Of a stretch of 8,992 nt of DNA, positions 1 through 6,092 are shown in pieces. The translations under genes were made by a program, and so were the position numbers. The stretch is from Planctomycetota bacterium. Lineage in GTDB: Bacteria > Planctomycetota > Phycisphaerae > UBA1845 > CAIVHJ01. Under the pieces are notes generated by a model, which did not search any database, had not been told where the DNA came from, and worked only from the letters and a program-made list of their open reading frames with translations. Numbering within the stretch: position 1 is the stretch's first letter; the number at the start of each line of letters is the position of its first letter. Where the stretch lies: the NCBI GenBank assembly GCA_022573485.1, contig JACZTW010000154.1, positions 1 to 8,992 of the forward strand. The letters run 5' to 3'.

Positions 1-717
1 CACCTCGGCCCGCTCGACGTTGGCAGCATAAGAGCCGTCGGCGGTTTTGACGAGAATGTCCTCGCCGGCATCGGTGGCGACCATGAACTCGTGGGACACG
101 TCTCCGCCGATGGCGCCGCTGTCCGCCTCCACCGAAACGTAAGGCAGGCCGCAGCGCTCGTAGATGCGGCAATAGGCGGCGTACATTTTGTCGTAGCTCG
201 CGTTCAGCCCGTCGAGATCGACGTCGAAGGAATAGGCGTCCTTCATTAGAAACTCGCGCGTCCGCAGCACGCCGCTCTTGGGACGCTTCTCGTCGCGGAA
301 CTTGGTTTGGATTTGGTACAGATTGATCGGCAGTTGCTTGTAGCTGTTTACGAAGGCGCGAACAATGTCGGTAATGACTTCTTCGTGTGTCGGGCCGAGC
401 ACTGTGCCGGAGCGCCAATCTTGATCGGGCAAATGGATGAGCGTGTCGCCCATGGCTTCGACGCGGCCGGTCTCTTTCCATAACTCGACCGGCTGCATGG
501 CGGGCATGTGCAGTTCGATGGCGCCGGCGCGATTCATTTCCTCGCGCACGATCTGTGCGGCTTTGCGCAACACACGATAACCCAGCGGCAGGTAAGTATA
601 CGCCCCAGCCACGAGTTGTTTAATCAGGCCCGCCCGGATCATCAGCGTGTGCGACGGCACCACCGCGTCGGCGGGGATCTCTTTGGAAGTCGGGATGAAG
701 AATTCGGTCCAGCGCAT
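1..717 (-). CDS. proS: Prolyl-tRNA synthetase, N-terminal part (runs off left edge)
   Basis: This cytoplasmic class II aminoacyl-tRNA synthetase charges tRNA-Pro with proline. The minus strand reads open from ATG at 717 to the window edge (239 codons), beginning MRWTEFFIPTSKEIP. Class II motif 1 lies around residues 25-70 (GLIKQLVAGAYTYLPLGYRV, then MNRAGAIELHMPAMQPVELW). GPTHEEVITDI and the motif 2 loop FRDEKRPKSGVLRTREF, followed by LMKDAYSF, are clear. The visible part ends just after GGDVSHEFMVATDAGED, where bacterial-type enzymes continue into the INS editing domain, so editing domain, motif 3 and anticodon domain lie outside the window. The start is the first ATG and matches the family N-terminus. 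No Shine-Dalgarno is visible. The motif 2 loop has RTREF where I remember RGREF as common; this is probably a lineage variant. The gene is divergent from the yhaM homologue. Confidence 0.97.
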   Translation of the reverse strand, partial: MRWTEFFIPTSKEIPADAVVPSHTLMIRAGLIKQLVAGAYTYLPLGYRVLRKAAQIVREEMNRAGAIELHMPAMQPVELWKETGRVEAMGDTLIHLPDQDWRSGTVLGPTHEEVITDIVRAFVNSYKQLPINLYQIQTKFRDEKRPKSGVLRTREFLMKDAYSFDVDLDGLNASYDKMYAAYCRIYERCGLPYVSVEADSGAIGGDVSHEFMVATDAGEDILVKTADGSYAANVERAEV

Positions 718-726
718 TGCTGCGTA

Positions 727-755
727 TCAATACAGGCGATCGCTGCGAATTTCAA
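727..755 (-). promoter_or_regulatory. Possible proS promoter, near-leaderless
   Basis: Read on the minus strand, TTGAAA (750-755) is followed after exactly 17 nt by TATTGA (727-732). The -35 match is good and the -10 match is poor. Only 9 nt separate the -10 from the proS ATG, so the mRNA would start at or within a few bases of the start codon. That agrees with the lack of a Shine-Dalgarno there, but it is a prediction by eye. Confidence 0.28.
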
Positions 756-828
756 GCTCTGGCGGGCTTGTATCAGATCCGGTATGATGATCCCGCTGAC
801 TACAGAACATCAACAGAACATCAACGAG

Positions 829-933
829 CCGCGGGCTTTTAGCCCGCGCGGACGTGCGTCAAGTGAGAACGCCACGTCAGGCGGGGAATCGCGCAGGCTC
901 CCGACAAGTCGGGATTCTCCCGGCGCGCCGGGA
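829..933. repeat. Cluster of three palindromes in the proS/yhaM divergent region
   Basis: Three hairpin-forming palindromes follow one another. At 829-851 CCGCGGGCT and AGCCCGCGCGG flank a TTT loop. At 900-913 CCCGA and TCGGG flank CAAG. At 918-933 lies the perfect 16-bp palindrome TCCCGGCGCGCCGGGA, which recurs at 4980-4995. The dense palindromy and the second copy suggest a dispersed REP-like intergenic element rather than coding sequence. The rest of the 718-958 gap holds a TATGAT hexamer (783-788) that could be a -10 for the plus-strand gene, but I see no convincing -35 for it. Confidence 0.6.
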
Positions 934-958
934 TCTGCGGCTCCTTGGGAAATGTACT

Positions 959-1972
959 ATGGAACACCGTTACATCAATGAACTGGAGGCCGGGCTGCAG
1001 ATCGAGGATCAAGTATTCATGATTGCCTCCAAGGATCTCCGCACCACGAACAACGGCTCGCTGTACATCCATGCGGTGCTGGCCGACAAGACCGGGCAGT
1101 TGCTCTCGCGGGCTTGGCAGGCCACCGAAGAGCAATACAAAGCCATGCCCGACGGCGGGTTCATGCGCTTCCGTGGCCGGACCGAGAGCTACAAAGGCCA
1201 CCTGCAGTTCATCATCGACGGCATGAAAGCGATCGAGCTTGAAGAAGTGAATATCGCTGACTTCATGCCGTCCACCGACCGCGACGTCGATGAAATGTGG
1301 GAGCAAGTCAAAACCATCCTGCGGACGATCGAGGATCGTGACTTGCTGGAGGTGATCAAATTATTCGTGCAGGACGAGCAACTCGTCGCCCGGTTCAAGC
1401 GCGCTCCGGCGGCGGTGACCATGCACCATGCGTATGTGGGCGGGCTTCTGGAGCACACGCTCAACCTGCTCGAACTCGCGCAGGTGGTCATTCCGCGATA
1501 TCCGGAACTCAGTATGGATCTGGTGCTGGCCGGTCTCTTCCTGCACGATCTGGGTAAGACCGAGGAGCTTCGATACGACACGAATTTCCAATACACCGAC
1601 CAAGGCCAACTGATCGGGCACATCGTCCATTGCGTGATTTGGATCGAAGAAAAGACCAAAGCGATCGCGGAAGCGACGGGCAAGCCGTTCCCTGAGGATA
1701 AGAAATGGGCCTTGCAGCACGTCATACTGTCGCATCACGGCGAGTACGAATTCGGCAGCCCCAAGCTGCCCGCGATGCCTGAGGCCGTCGCCATACACTA
1801 TCTCGATAACCTCGACGCCAAGGTCTTTCAATGCCTGGCGGCGATTGACAAAGCGAAAGACGAAGATTCGAACTGGACCGAATACGTCCGCGCCCTGGAG
1901 CGGCGGATTTACAAGAGAGACGTGTTCGGCGTGAAAGAGAAAAGAGAAAAGAGAAAAGAGAAAAACGGCTGA
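959..1972 (+). CDS. yhaM: YhaM-type 3'-5' exoribonuclease (OB-fold + HD domain)
   Basis: The protein has 337 residues. Residues about 10-95 form an OB-fold nucleic-acid-binding domain (IEDQVFMIASKDLRT, then FRGRTESYKGHLQFIIDG). Residues about 150-300 form an HD metal-dependent phosphohydrolase domain with HHAYVGGLLEHT (H156, H157, H166), the HD pair H196-D197 in LFLHDLGKTEEL, H221, ILSHHGEYEFGSP (H259, H260) and YLDNLDAK (D283, D286). The order and the SHHGxxEFGSP signature match YhaM, which trims RNA 3' ends. The frame is open back to an ATG at 854, but those 35 extra residues are translated palindromic repeat. I chose ATG 959, preceded by a weak GGGA 8 nt upstream, because it begins the conserved sequence. 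The last ~12 residues (KEKREKRKEKNG) are encoded by a heptamer repeat and are not part of the family. gcvPA follows 87 bp downstream. Confidence 0.9.
   Translation: MEHRYINELEAGLQIEDQVFMIASKDLRTTNNGSLYIHAVLADKTGQLLSRAWQATEEQYKAMPDGGFMRFRGRTESYKGHLQFIIDGMKAIELEEVNIADFMPSTDRDVDEMWEQVKTILRTIEDRDLLEVIKLFVQDEQLVARFKRAPAAVTMHHAYVGGLLEHTLNLLELAQVVIPRYPELSMDLVLAGLFLHDLGKTEELRYDTNFQYTDQGQLIGHIVHCVIWIEEKTKAIAEATGKPFPEDKKWALQHVILSHHGEYEFGSPKLPAMPEAVAIHYLDNLDAKVFQCLAAIDKAKDEDSNWTEYVRALERRIYKRDVFGVKEKREKRKEKNG
1933..1967 (+). repeat. (AAAAGAG)n heptamer tract inside the 3' end of yhaM
   Basis: Tandem 7-bp units (GAAAGAG, three perfect AAAAGAG, then AAAAACG) run to five bases before the TGA stop and encode the charged KEKREKR-type tail. 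Seven is not a multiple of three, so gain or loss of a unit would shift the reading frame and move the stop. A second tract of the same heptamer ends gcvPB. Confidence 0.85.
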
Positions 1973-2022
1973 TTTCAAGCGATCGAAGCCTGTCTCGCAA
2001 GCATGGCTTCCTCCCGCCGTCC

Positions 2023-2054
2023 TTGAATCCTTGGCCCCTCCGCCCCTCGGACCC
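2023..2054 (+). repeat. Degenerate octamer tandem upstream of gcvPA
   Basis: Four consecutive 8-bp units, TTGAATCC, TTGGCCCC, TCCGCCCC and TCGGACCC, fill the space just before the gcvPA start, followed by TTTTC and then the ATG. The shared pattern is T followed by variable bases and a C-rich end. The tract is pyrimidine-rich and leaves no room for a Shine-Dalgarno. It may be chance low complexity. Confidence 0.4.
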
Positions 2055-2059
2055 TTTTC

Positions 2060-3400
2060 ATGGATTACACTCAACTGACAGAAAGCGACCAGCAGGCCAT
2101 GCTTGCGACCATCGGCGCCCGCACGGTCGATGAGTTGTTCGCCGGCGTGGCAGAAGCGCACAAGCTCAAAGAGCCTTTGAATATCCCGCCGGGCCTCGCG
2201 GAAATGGAATTGCTGGCGGACCTGGAGCGGCTGGCGAGCAAGAACGTCTCGACCGATCAGCAGATCAGCTTTCTCGGCGGCGGCATTTACGACCATTTCG
2301 TGCCGACCATCGTTGGTGCGCTGGCCATGCAGAGCGAGTTCCTGACCGCCTACACGCCGTATCAGGCGGAAGCATCGCAGGGCGTGTTGCAGGCGTTCTA
2401 TGAGTTTCAGACCATGGTCTGCCAGCTTACGGCTATGGACATCGCCAATTCCTCGCTTTACGAGTTCGCTTCGGCGGCAGCGGAGGCCGCGCTGATGGCT
2501 TGTCAGATCACGCGGCGATCGCGGGTCGTGGTGTCCGATGCCACACATCCGGACTTGCGGCGCGTGCTCACAACCTACTTGTATGAAACCGACCACGAAG
2601 TGATCGTCGTGAAATCGACCGGCGGCGCCACGCCGGTGGAAGCAATCCGGAAAGTGGTTGACGATCGCACGGCTGCGGTCATCGTGCAGCATCCGACGTT
2701 TTTCGGCACGCTCGAAGACATGCCCGCCGTCGCGGACATCGCTCACAACGCCGGCGCGCTGCTGATCGCGTCTGTCGATCCGATCAGTTGCGGCCTGCTC
2801 AAGAGGCCCGGGGACTACGGTGCGGACATTGTGGTCGCCGAAGGGCAGTCACTGGGCGTGCCGCAGTCCTACGGCGGGCCGGTGCTGGGTCTGCTGGCTT
2901 GTCGCAAGGATTACCTGCGCAAGATTCCAGGCCGACTGGTGGGCCAGACGACCGACAGAGACGGGCGCGTGGGCTATTGTCTGACGCTGCAAACACGCGA
3001 GCAGCACATTCGCCGCGAAAAGGCCACGAGCAACATCTGCACGAATCAGGGCCTATTGGCCATGCACGCCACGGTGTACATGGCTGCACTGGGCAAGTCC
3101 GGCATCGCTCAAGTAGCGAAGCGCTGCTTTGACAACGCCCATTACACTGCCGAGCGAATCGCCGCACTGCCCGACTTCGAATTGGCATTCGATACCCCAT
3201 TCTTCAAGGAATTCGTGGTTCGAAGCAAGCGCAAGAAGGTCACCGCCGTGCTCAAAGCCTGCCAGCAGGCGGATGTGCTGGCCGGTGTGCCGCTGGGCAA
3301 GTGGTATCCACAATTGGACGACTGTTTCATGGTCGCAGTCACCGAAAAACGAACGAAGGAAGAGATGGATCGACTGGTTGGAGCACTGAGAACTGCATGA
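2060..3400 (+). CDS. gcvPA: Glycine dehydrogenase (decarboxylating) subunit 1
   Basis: This is the N-terminal-half subunit (446 aa, normal length) of the two-subunit, PLP-dependent P-protein of the glycine cleavage system. With GcvPB it decarboxylates glycine and transfers the aminomethyl group to lipoylated GcvH. Family landmarks in order are FLGGGIYDHFVP (71-82), YTPYQAEASQGVLQAFYEFQ (98-117), NSSLYEFASAAAEAALMA (130-147), the VDPISCGLLKRPGDYGADIV stretch (239-258), EGQSLGVPQSYGGPVLG (261-277), RKIPGRLVGQT (287-297) and TLQTREQHIRREKATSNICT (309-328). At 134-136 the sequence reads YEF where I recall the family usually having YDG. This fold type I subunit is not expected to hold the PLP lysine, which is in GcvPB. 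No Shine-Dalgarno precedes the ATG. Its TGA overlaps the gcvPB ATG. Confidence 0.95.
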   Translation: MDYTQLTESDQQAMLATIGARTVDELFAGVAEAHKLKEPLNIPPGLAEMELLADLERLASKNVSTDQQISFLGGGIYDHFVPTIVGALAMQSEFLTAYTPYQAEASQGVLQAFYEFQTMVCQLTAMDIANSSLYEFASAAAEAALMACQITRRSRVVVSDATHPDLRRVLTTYLYETDHEVIVVKSTGGATPVEAIRKVVDDRTAAVIVQHPTFFGTLEDMPAVADIAHNAGALLIASVDPISCGLLKRPGDYGADIVVAEGQSLGVPQSYGGPVLGLLACRKDYLRKIPGRLVGQTTDRDGRVGYCLTLQTREQHIRREKATSNICTNQGLLAMHATVYMAALGKSGIAQVAKRCFDNAHYTAERIAALPDFELAFDTPFFKEFVVRSKRKKVTAVLKACQQADVLAGVPLGKWYPQLDDCFMVAVTEKRTKEEMDRLVGALRTA

Positions 3401-4917
3401 TCATCGATTCTGAAACAAATGTAACCGCGCGCGTCGTCGATCAGGGCGAACCGTCGCTCTTCGAGAAGAGCGCGCCAGGTGCGTGCGCGGTCACATTGGG
3501 CGCTTCTGCTGTCCCGAGTGTCGATCCGGCTTCATCCATCCCCGCGCATTTGCTGGCCGACAAGGCGCCGCCGCTGCCGGAGATGGCGGAGCTGTGCCTG
3601 GTGCGGCATTTCACCAGGCTCGCGCACCGGGCGTTCAGCATTGACACGAACTTCTATCCGCTGGGCTCATGTACGATGAAGTATAATCCGCGCCTGAACG
3701 AGCGCGCGGCGGCCATGCCCGCCTTCGCCAACCTGCACCCCTATCAGCCGATCGATCAAGTGCAGGGCATGCTCGAACTGCTGTACACGCTTCGCGAATT
3801 CCTGCAGGAGATCTCGGGCTTGGCGGAGGTCAGTTTGCATCCGGCGGCGGGCGCCCACGGCGAGATGGCCAGCCTGATGATGATTACGGCCTATCATCGT
3901 GATCGCGGCGAGAAGCGCCCCAACGTGCTCGTGCCGGACACGGCCCACGGGACAAATCCGGCTTCGTGCGCCATGTGTGCACGGCACACCCACACTGTGT
4001 CCTCCTGCAAGGACGGCAAGGTGGATCTGGACGATTTGCGCGGCAAGGTGGACGAACAGACCGCTGCCCTGATGATCACCAATCCGAACACGGTCGGCGT
4101 TTTCGATGACCAGATCGGCGACATCGCGGAAATCCTTCACAAGCACGGCGCACTGTTGTACCTCGACGGCGCCAATATGAACGCCATGCTCGGCATCACG
4201 CGGCCGGGCGATTTCGGCGTGGACGTCATGCACTTCAATACGCACAAGACCTTCAGCACGCCGCACGGCGGCGGCGGACCCGGCGCCGGACCGATTGCAG
4301 TGATCGAGAAGCTGGCTCCGTTCCTGCCGGTGCCGCAGGTGGTGAAGAAGTCGGACGGCACGTTCGATCTCGATGAAGACCGGCCTCAAAGCATCGGCAA
4401 AGTCCGGGCGTTCATAGGCCAGATCGGCGTGCTGGTGCGCTGTTACACATACATTCGATCACTGGGCGCCGAGGGTTTGCGTACGGTCAGCGAGAAGGCC
4501 GTCCTGTCGGCCAACTACCTCGCCGCGCGGCTGGAGCCGCATTACGAATTCCCCGTGCCGGGGCCTTACGCGCACGAGTTCGTGATGGTGCCCAAGGCCG
4601 GCGACGCCGGCGTGACCGAAACGGACTTCGCCAAGCGCCTGATCGATTATGGTTTTCATCCGCCGACGATGAGTTGGCCGATCCCGCACTGCCTGATGAT
4701 CGAGCCGACCGAAACCGAGTCGCTACGCACGCTCGACCGCTTCGCCGACACCATGATCAAAATTGCCATCGAAGCCAAAGAGACCCCAGAAGTGCTCAAG
4801 AACGCCCCGCACAACGCAAAGGTTAGCCGCCTCGACGAAGTCGCCGCTGCCAGGAAGCCCAACGTCCGGTGGACGTTGGAGAAAGAGAAAAGAGAAAAGA
4901 CAAAAGAGAAGAAGTGA
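3397..4917 (+). CDS. gcvPB: Glycine dehydrogenase (decarboxylating) subunit 2
   Basis: This is the catalytic, PLP-binding C-terminal-half subunit of the split P-protein (506 aa). Landmarks are EPSLFEKSAPGA (18-29), the VRHFTRLAHRAFSIDTNFYP segment (69-88), LGSCTMKYNPRLNE (89-102), HPAAGAHGEMASLMM (148-162), DTAHGTNPASC (181-191), NPNTVGVFD (229-237), LDGANMNA (256-263) and NTHKTFSTPHGGGGPGAG (281-298), in which K284 is the expected PLP Schiff-base lysine. PGPYAHEFVM and YGFHPPTMSWP occur near the C-terminus. I chose ATG 3397 because it overlaps the gcvPA stop as ATGA and fits the family N-terminus; the frame is open 32 codons further upstream, inside gcvPA. The 4-bp overlap and lack of a Shine-Dalgarno point to translational coupling and equal amounts of both subunits. 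The last ~12 residues (EKEKREKTKEKK) are heptamer-encoded. Confidence 0.96.
   Translation: MIIDSETNVTARVVDQGEPSLFEKSAPGACAVTLGASAVPSVDPASSIPAHLLADKAPPLPEMAELCLVRHFTRLAHRAFSIDTNFYPLGSCTMKYNPRLNERAAAMPAFANLHPYQPIDQVQGMLELLYTLREFLQEISGLAEVSLHPAAGAHGEMASLMMITAYHRDRGEKRPNVLVPDTAHGTNPASCAMCARHTHTVSSCKDGKVDLDDLRGKVDEQTAALMITNPNTVGVFDDQIGDIAEILHKHGALLYLDGANMNAMLGITRPGDFGVDVMHFNTHKTFSTPHGGGGPGAGPIAVIEKLAPFLPVPQVVKKSDGTFDLDEDRPQSIGKVRAFIGQIGVLVRCYTYIRSLGAEGLRTVSEKAVLSANYLAARLEPHYEFPVPGPYAHEFVMVPKAGDAGVTETDFAKRLIDYGFHPPTMSWPIPHCLMIEPTETESLRTLDRFADTMIKIAIEAKETPEVLKNAPHNAKVSRLDEVAAARKPNVRWTLEKEKREKTKEKK
4881..4908 (+). repeat. (AAAAGAG)n heptamer tract inside the 3' end of gcvPB
   Basis: Units GAAAGAG, AAAAGAG, AAAAGAC and AAAAGAG run to nine bases before the TGA stop. 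The first 20 bases are identical to the tract ending the yhaM homologue (1933-1952), although the two genes are unrelated. Confidence 0.85.
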
Positions 4918-4964
4918 TGCGCTTGGTTTGTATGTTGCTGCCGCGATTTATGGGTTTCGCGACT

Positions 4965-4995
4965 GCGGGCATGACCCGTTCCCGGCGCGCCGGGA
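4965..4995. repeat. Small hairpin plus 16-bp palindrome, second copy
   Basis: CGGG (4966-4969) and CCCG (4975-4978) can pair around CATGA; next comes the perfect palindrome TCCCGGCGCGCCGGGA (4980-4995). The same arrangement, small CCCG/CGGG hairpin then this palindrome, is found at 900-933. A separate CGCGA/TCGCG inverted repeat (4942-4946, 4957-4961) lies just upstream. Placed after the gcvPB stop, these could serve as a terminator, but there is no T-run. Confidence 0.55.
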
Positions 4996-5040
4996 CTCCG
5001 GGGTCTGATGGAGTGTGTACACGCAATGCAACCGCCGGCG

Positions 5041-5098
5041 TCTGCTAAACGACGAAGTCAGTTCGAACGATCCTGCCGTTGGCTTGCCGTTTGGCAGA
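5041..5098. repeat. 58-bp palindromic repeat, copy A
   Basis: TCTGCTAAAC (5041-5050) faces GTTTGGCAGA (5089-5098). With flanking bases the arms pair over 13 bp (5039-5051 with 5088-5100), with one G-T wobble. Inside, CGAA and TTCG form a small second stem. The element has the same length as copy B at 8544-8601, with 51 of 58 positions identical by hand alignment. It lies between gcvPB and the lipoate-ligase family gene. Confidence 0.85.
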
Positions 5099-5179
5099 CG
5101 TGTCGCAGTAGCGAGAATTGTCCTCCCAGTTGCACGCACGATGCAGTAATCATCATCTTTCCACCTTGCGTTTTTCATC

Positions 5180-5926
5180 ATGAGTGACTGGCGTTTGTTG
5201 ATCGATTCTCCGACCGACGGCGTGACCAACATGGGGCGCGATGAGGCGCTGTTGGTGGGTGTCGGTGAAGGTGCGTCGCCGCCGACGATGCGTTTCTATA
5301 AGTGGGATCCGCCGACGATTTCCTTGGGCTACTTTCAAAGCTACGGCGAATACGAGTCTCTGGCGCCGCCGGTGGGTGATTTGGCGGTGGTGCGGCGGAC
5401 GACCGGCGGTGGGGCCATCCTGCACGACCGTGAATGGACGTATTCAATTGCGTTGCCTGCGTCGCATCCGCTGGTGCAAACGGGGGCCACGCAGCTTTAC
5501 GATCTCGTGCATGCTGCCCTGATCGATACGCTCGCGCTGCTGGGCGTGCGTGCGGAGCGTTGCCTGTTGAGTGACGGCAGCTCCGCCGGGCGCGGGCCGT
5601 TCTTTTGCTTTGACCGTCGGCACTGCACGGACGTGCTGCTCGACGGCGACAAGCTCGCCGGCAGCGCCCAGCGGCGAACGAAGACGGCCATCCTGCAGCA
5701 CGGTTCGATCATACTGGCCAACCGCTACGACCAGCATCATGTGGCTGCGATTACGAATCATGTTGATCTTGAAGATGATGCGCTGCTTACGCCGTTTATC
5801 GACGCACTCGAGCAGCGATTGGGCGTCACGTTCCAGGAGGGTGAGTGGTCGGCGGATGAACTTGCCCGTGCAGACGAGTGTGCGGCGAAGTACGGTGGGG
5901 AGGAATGGACACGGAAGTATCCGTAG
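5180..5926 (+). CDS. Lipoate-protein ligase A / LipM-type octanoyltransferase family protein
   Basis: The 248-residue cytoplasmic enzyme belongs to the BPL/LplA/LipB fold. These proteins transfer octanoyl or lipoyl groups to a lysine of lipoyl domains such as GcvH or E2 subunits. Visible motifs are WRLLIDSPTDGVTNMGRDEA (4-23), RFYKWDPPTISLGYFQ (38-53), the substrate-binding RRTTGGGAILHD (72-83), FFCFDRRHC (141-149), DGDKLAGSAQRRTKTAILQH (155-174) and the C-terminal KYGGEEWTRKYP. K158 is the conserved lysine. C143 sits where I recall LipM having its catalytic cysteine (VCFDAPSWYE in Bacillus), so octanoyltransferase activity is more likely than ATP-dependent ligation; the family is sure, the subtype is not. 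ATG 5180 begins the conserved sequence, without a Shine-Dalgarno. It lies 262 bp after gcvPB, whose partner GcvH needs this modification. Confidence 0.88.
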   Translation: MSDWRLLIDSPTDGVTNMGRDEALLVGVGEGASPPTMRFYKWDPPTISLGYFQSYGEYESLAPPVGDLAVVRRTTGGGAILHDREWTYSIALPASHPLVQTGATQLYDLVHAALIDTLALLGVRAERCLLSDGSSAGRGPFFCFDRRHCTDVLLDGDKLAGSAQRRTKTAILQHGSIILANRYDQHHVAAITNHVDLEDDALLTPFIDALEQRLGVTFQEGEWSADELARADECAAKYGGEEWTRKYP

Positions 5927-5968
5927 GGGCGCGGCATGCCGTGGCCGCGACGGCGGTTTCTCTTTCGG

Positions 5969-6012
5969 CATCTGCTAAACGACAAAGTCACTTCGTTGCG
6001 TTTTATCGGATG
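5969..6012. repeat. Shortened copy C of the palindromic repeat
   Basis: The left arm and inner segment of the 58-bp element are kept (CATCTGCTAAACG, then ACAAAGTCACTTCG), but the 3' half is reduced and a diverged right arm, CGTTTTATCGGATG (5999-6012), closes it. The arms pair with one mismatch, one wobble and one bulged T. The inner ACAAAG/CTTCGT also pairs around TCA, more strongly on the minus strand. It lies between the convergent genes lplA-family and dapB. Confidence 0.65.
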
Positions 6013-6057
6013 TGGATTGCCATTCGGTGGGGGCGTGCTGGGGTTGGATGCGGCAAT

Positions 6058-6090
6058 GTATGGTACGCGTCTCCTCACTTCGTATCATAC
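6058..6090 (+). terminator. Possible terminator hairpin between convergent genes
   Basis: GTATGGTACG (6058-6067) and CGTATCATAC (6081-6090) form a 10-bp stem around a 13-nt loop. On plus-strand RNA the only non-Watson-Crick pair is G-U; on minus-strand RNA it is an A-C mismatch, so the hairpin favours the plus-strand transcript. It ends two bases before the dapB stop codon. No T-run follows, so rho-independent function is uncertain. Confidence 0.4.
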
Positions 6091-6092
6091 CG

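Noticed and set aside
854..958. N-terminal extension of the YhaM homologue from ATG 854
   Set aside because: The 35 extra residues translate the palindromic repeat and have no resemblance to the family; ATG 959 starts the conserved part.
1361..2746. Long open frame (461 codons) on the minus strand
   Set aside because: It lies antisense to the yhaM homologue and gcvPA, whose conserved motifs settle the coding strand. Its His/Arg-rich composition is typical of a GC-rich shadow frame, and it crosses the intergenic gap.
3301..3396. Upstream start for gcvPB inside gcvPA
   Set aside because: It would overlap gcvPA by 100 bp with an unrelated sequence; ATG 3397 gives the usual ATGA overlap.
5060..5068. 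GTTCGAAC resembling a tRNA T-loop
   Set aside because: No cloverleaf or acceptor stem can be built around it, and copy B lacks the word; it is part of the 58-bp repeat.
5930..5943. CGCGGCATGCCGTG palindrome just after the LipM-like gene stop
   Set aside because: It is too short, has no T-run and occurs once; GC-rich sequence gives such words by chance, so it is not called a terminator.
5444..5971. Minus-strand open frame of 175 codons
   Set aside because: It is antisense to the LipM/LplA-family gene, with no recognisable motif and Arg-rich composition.
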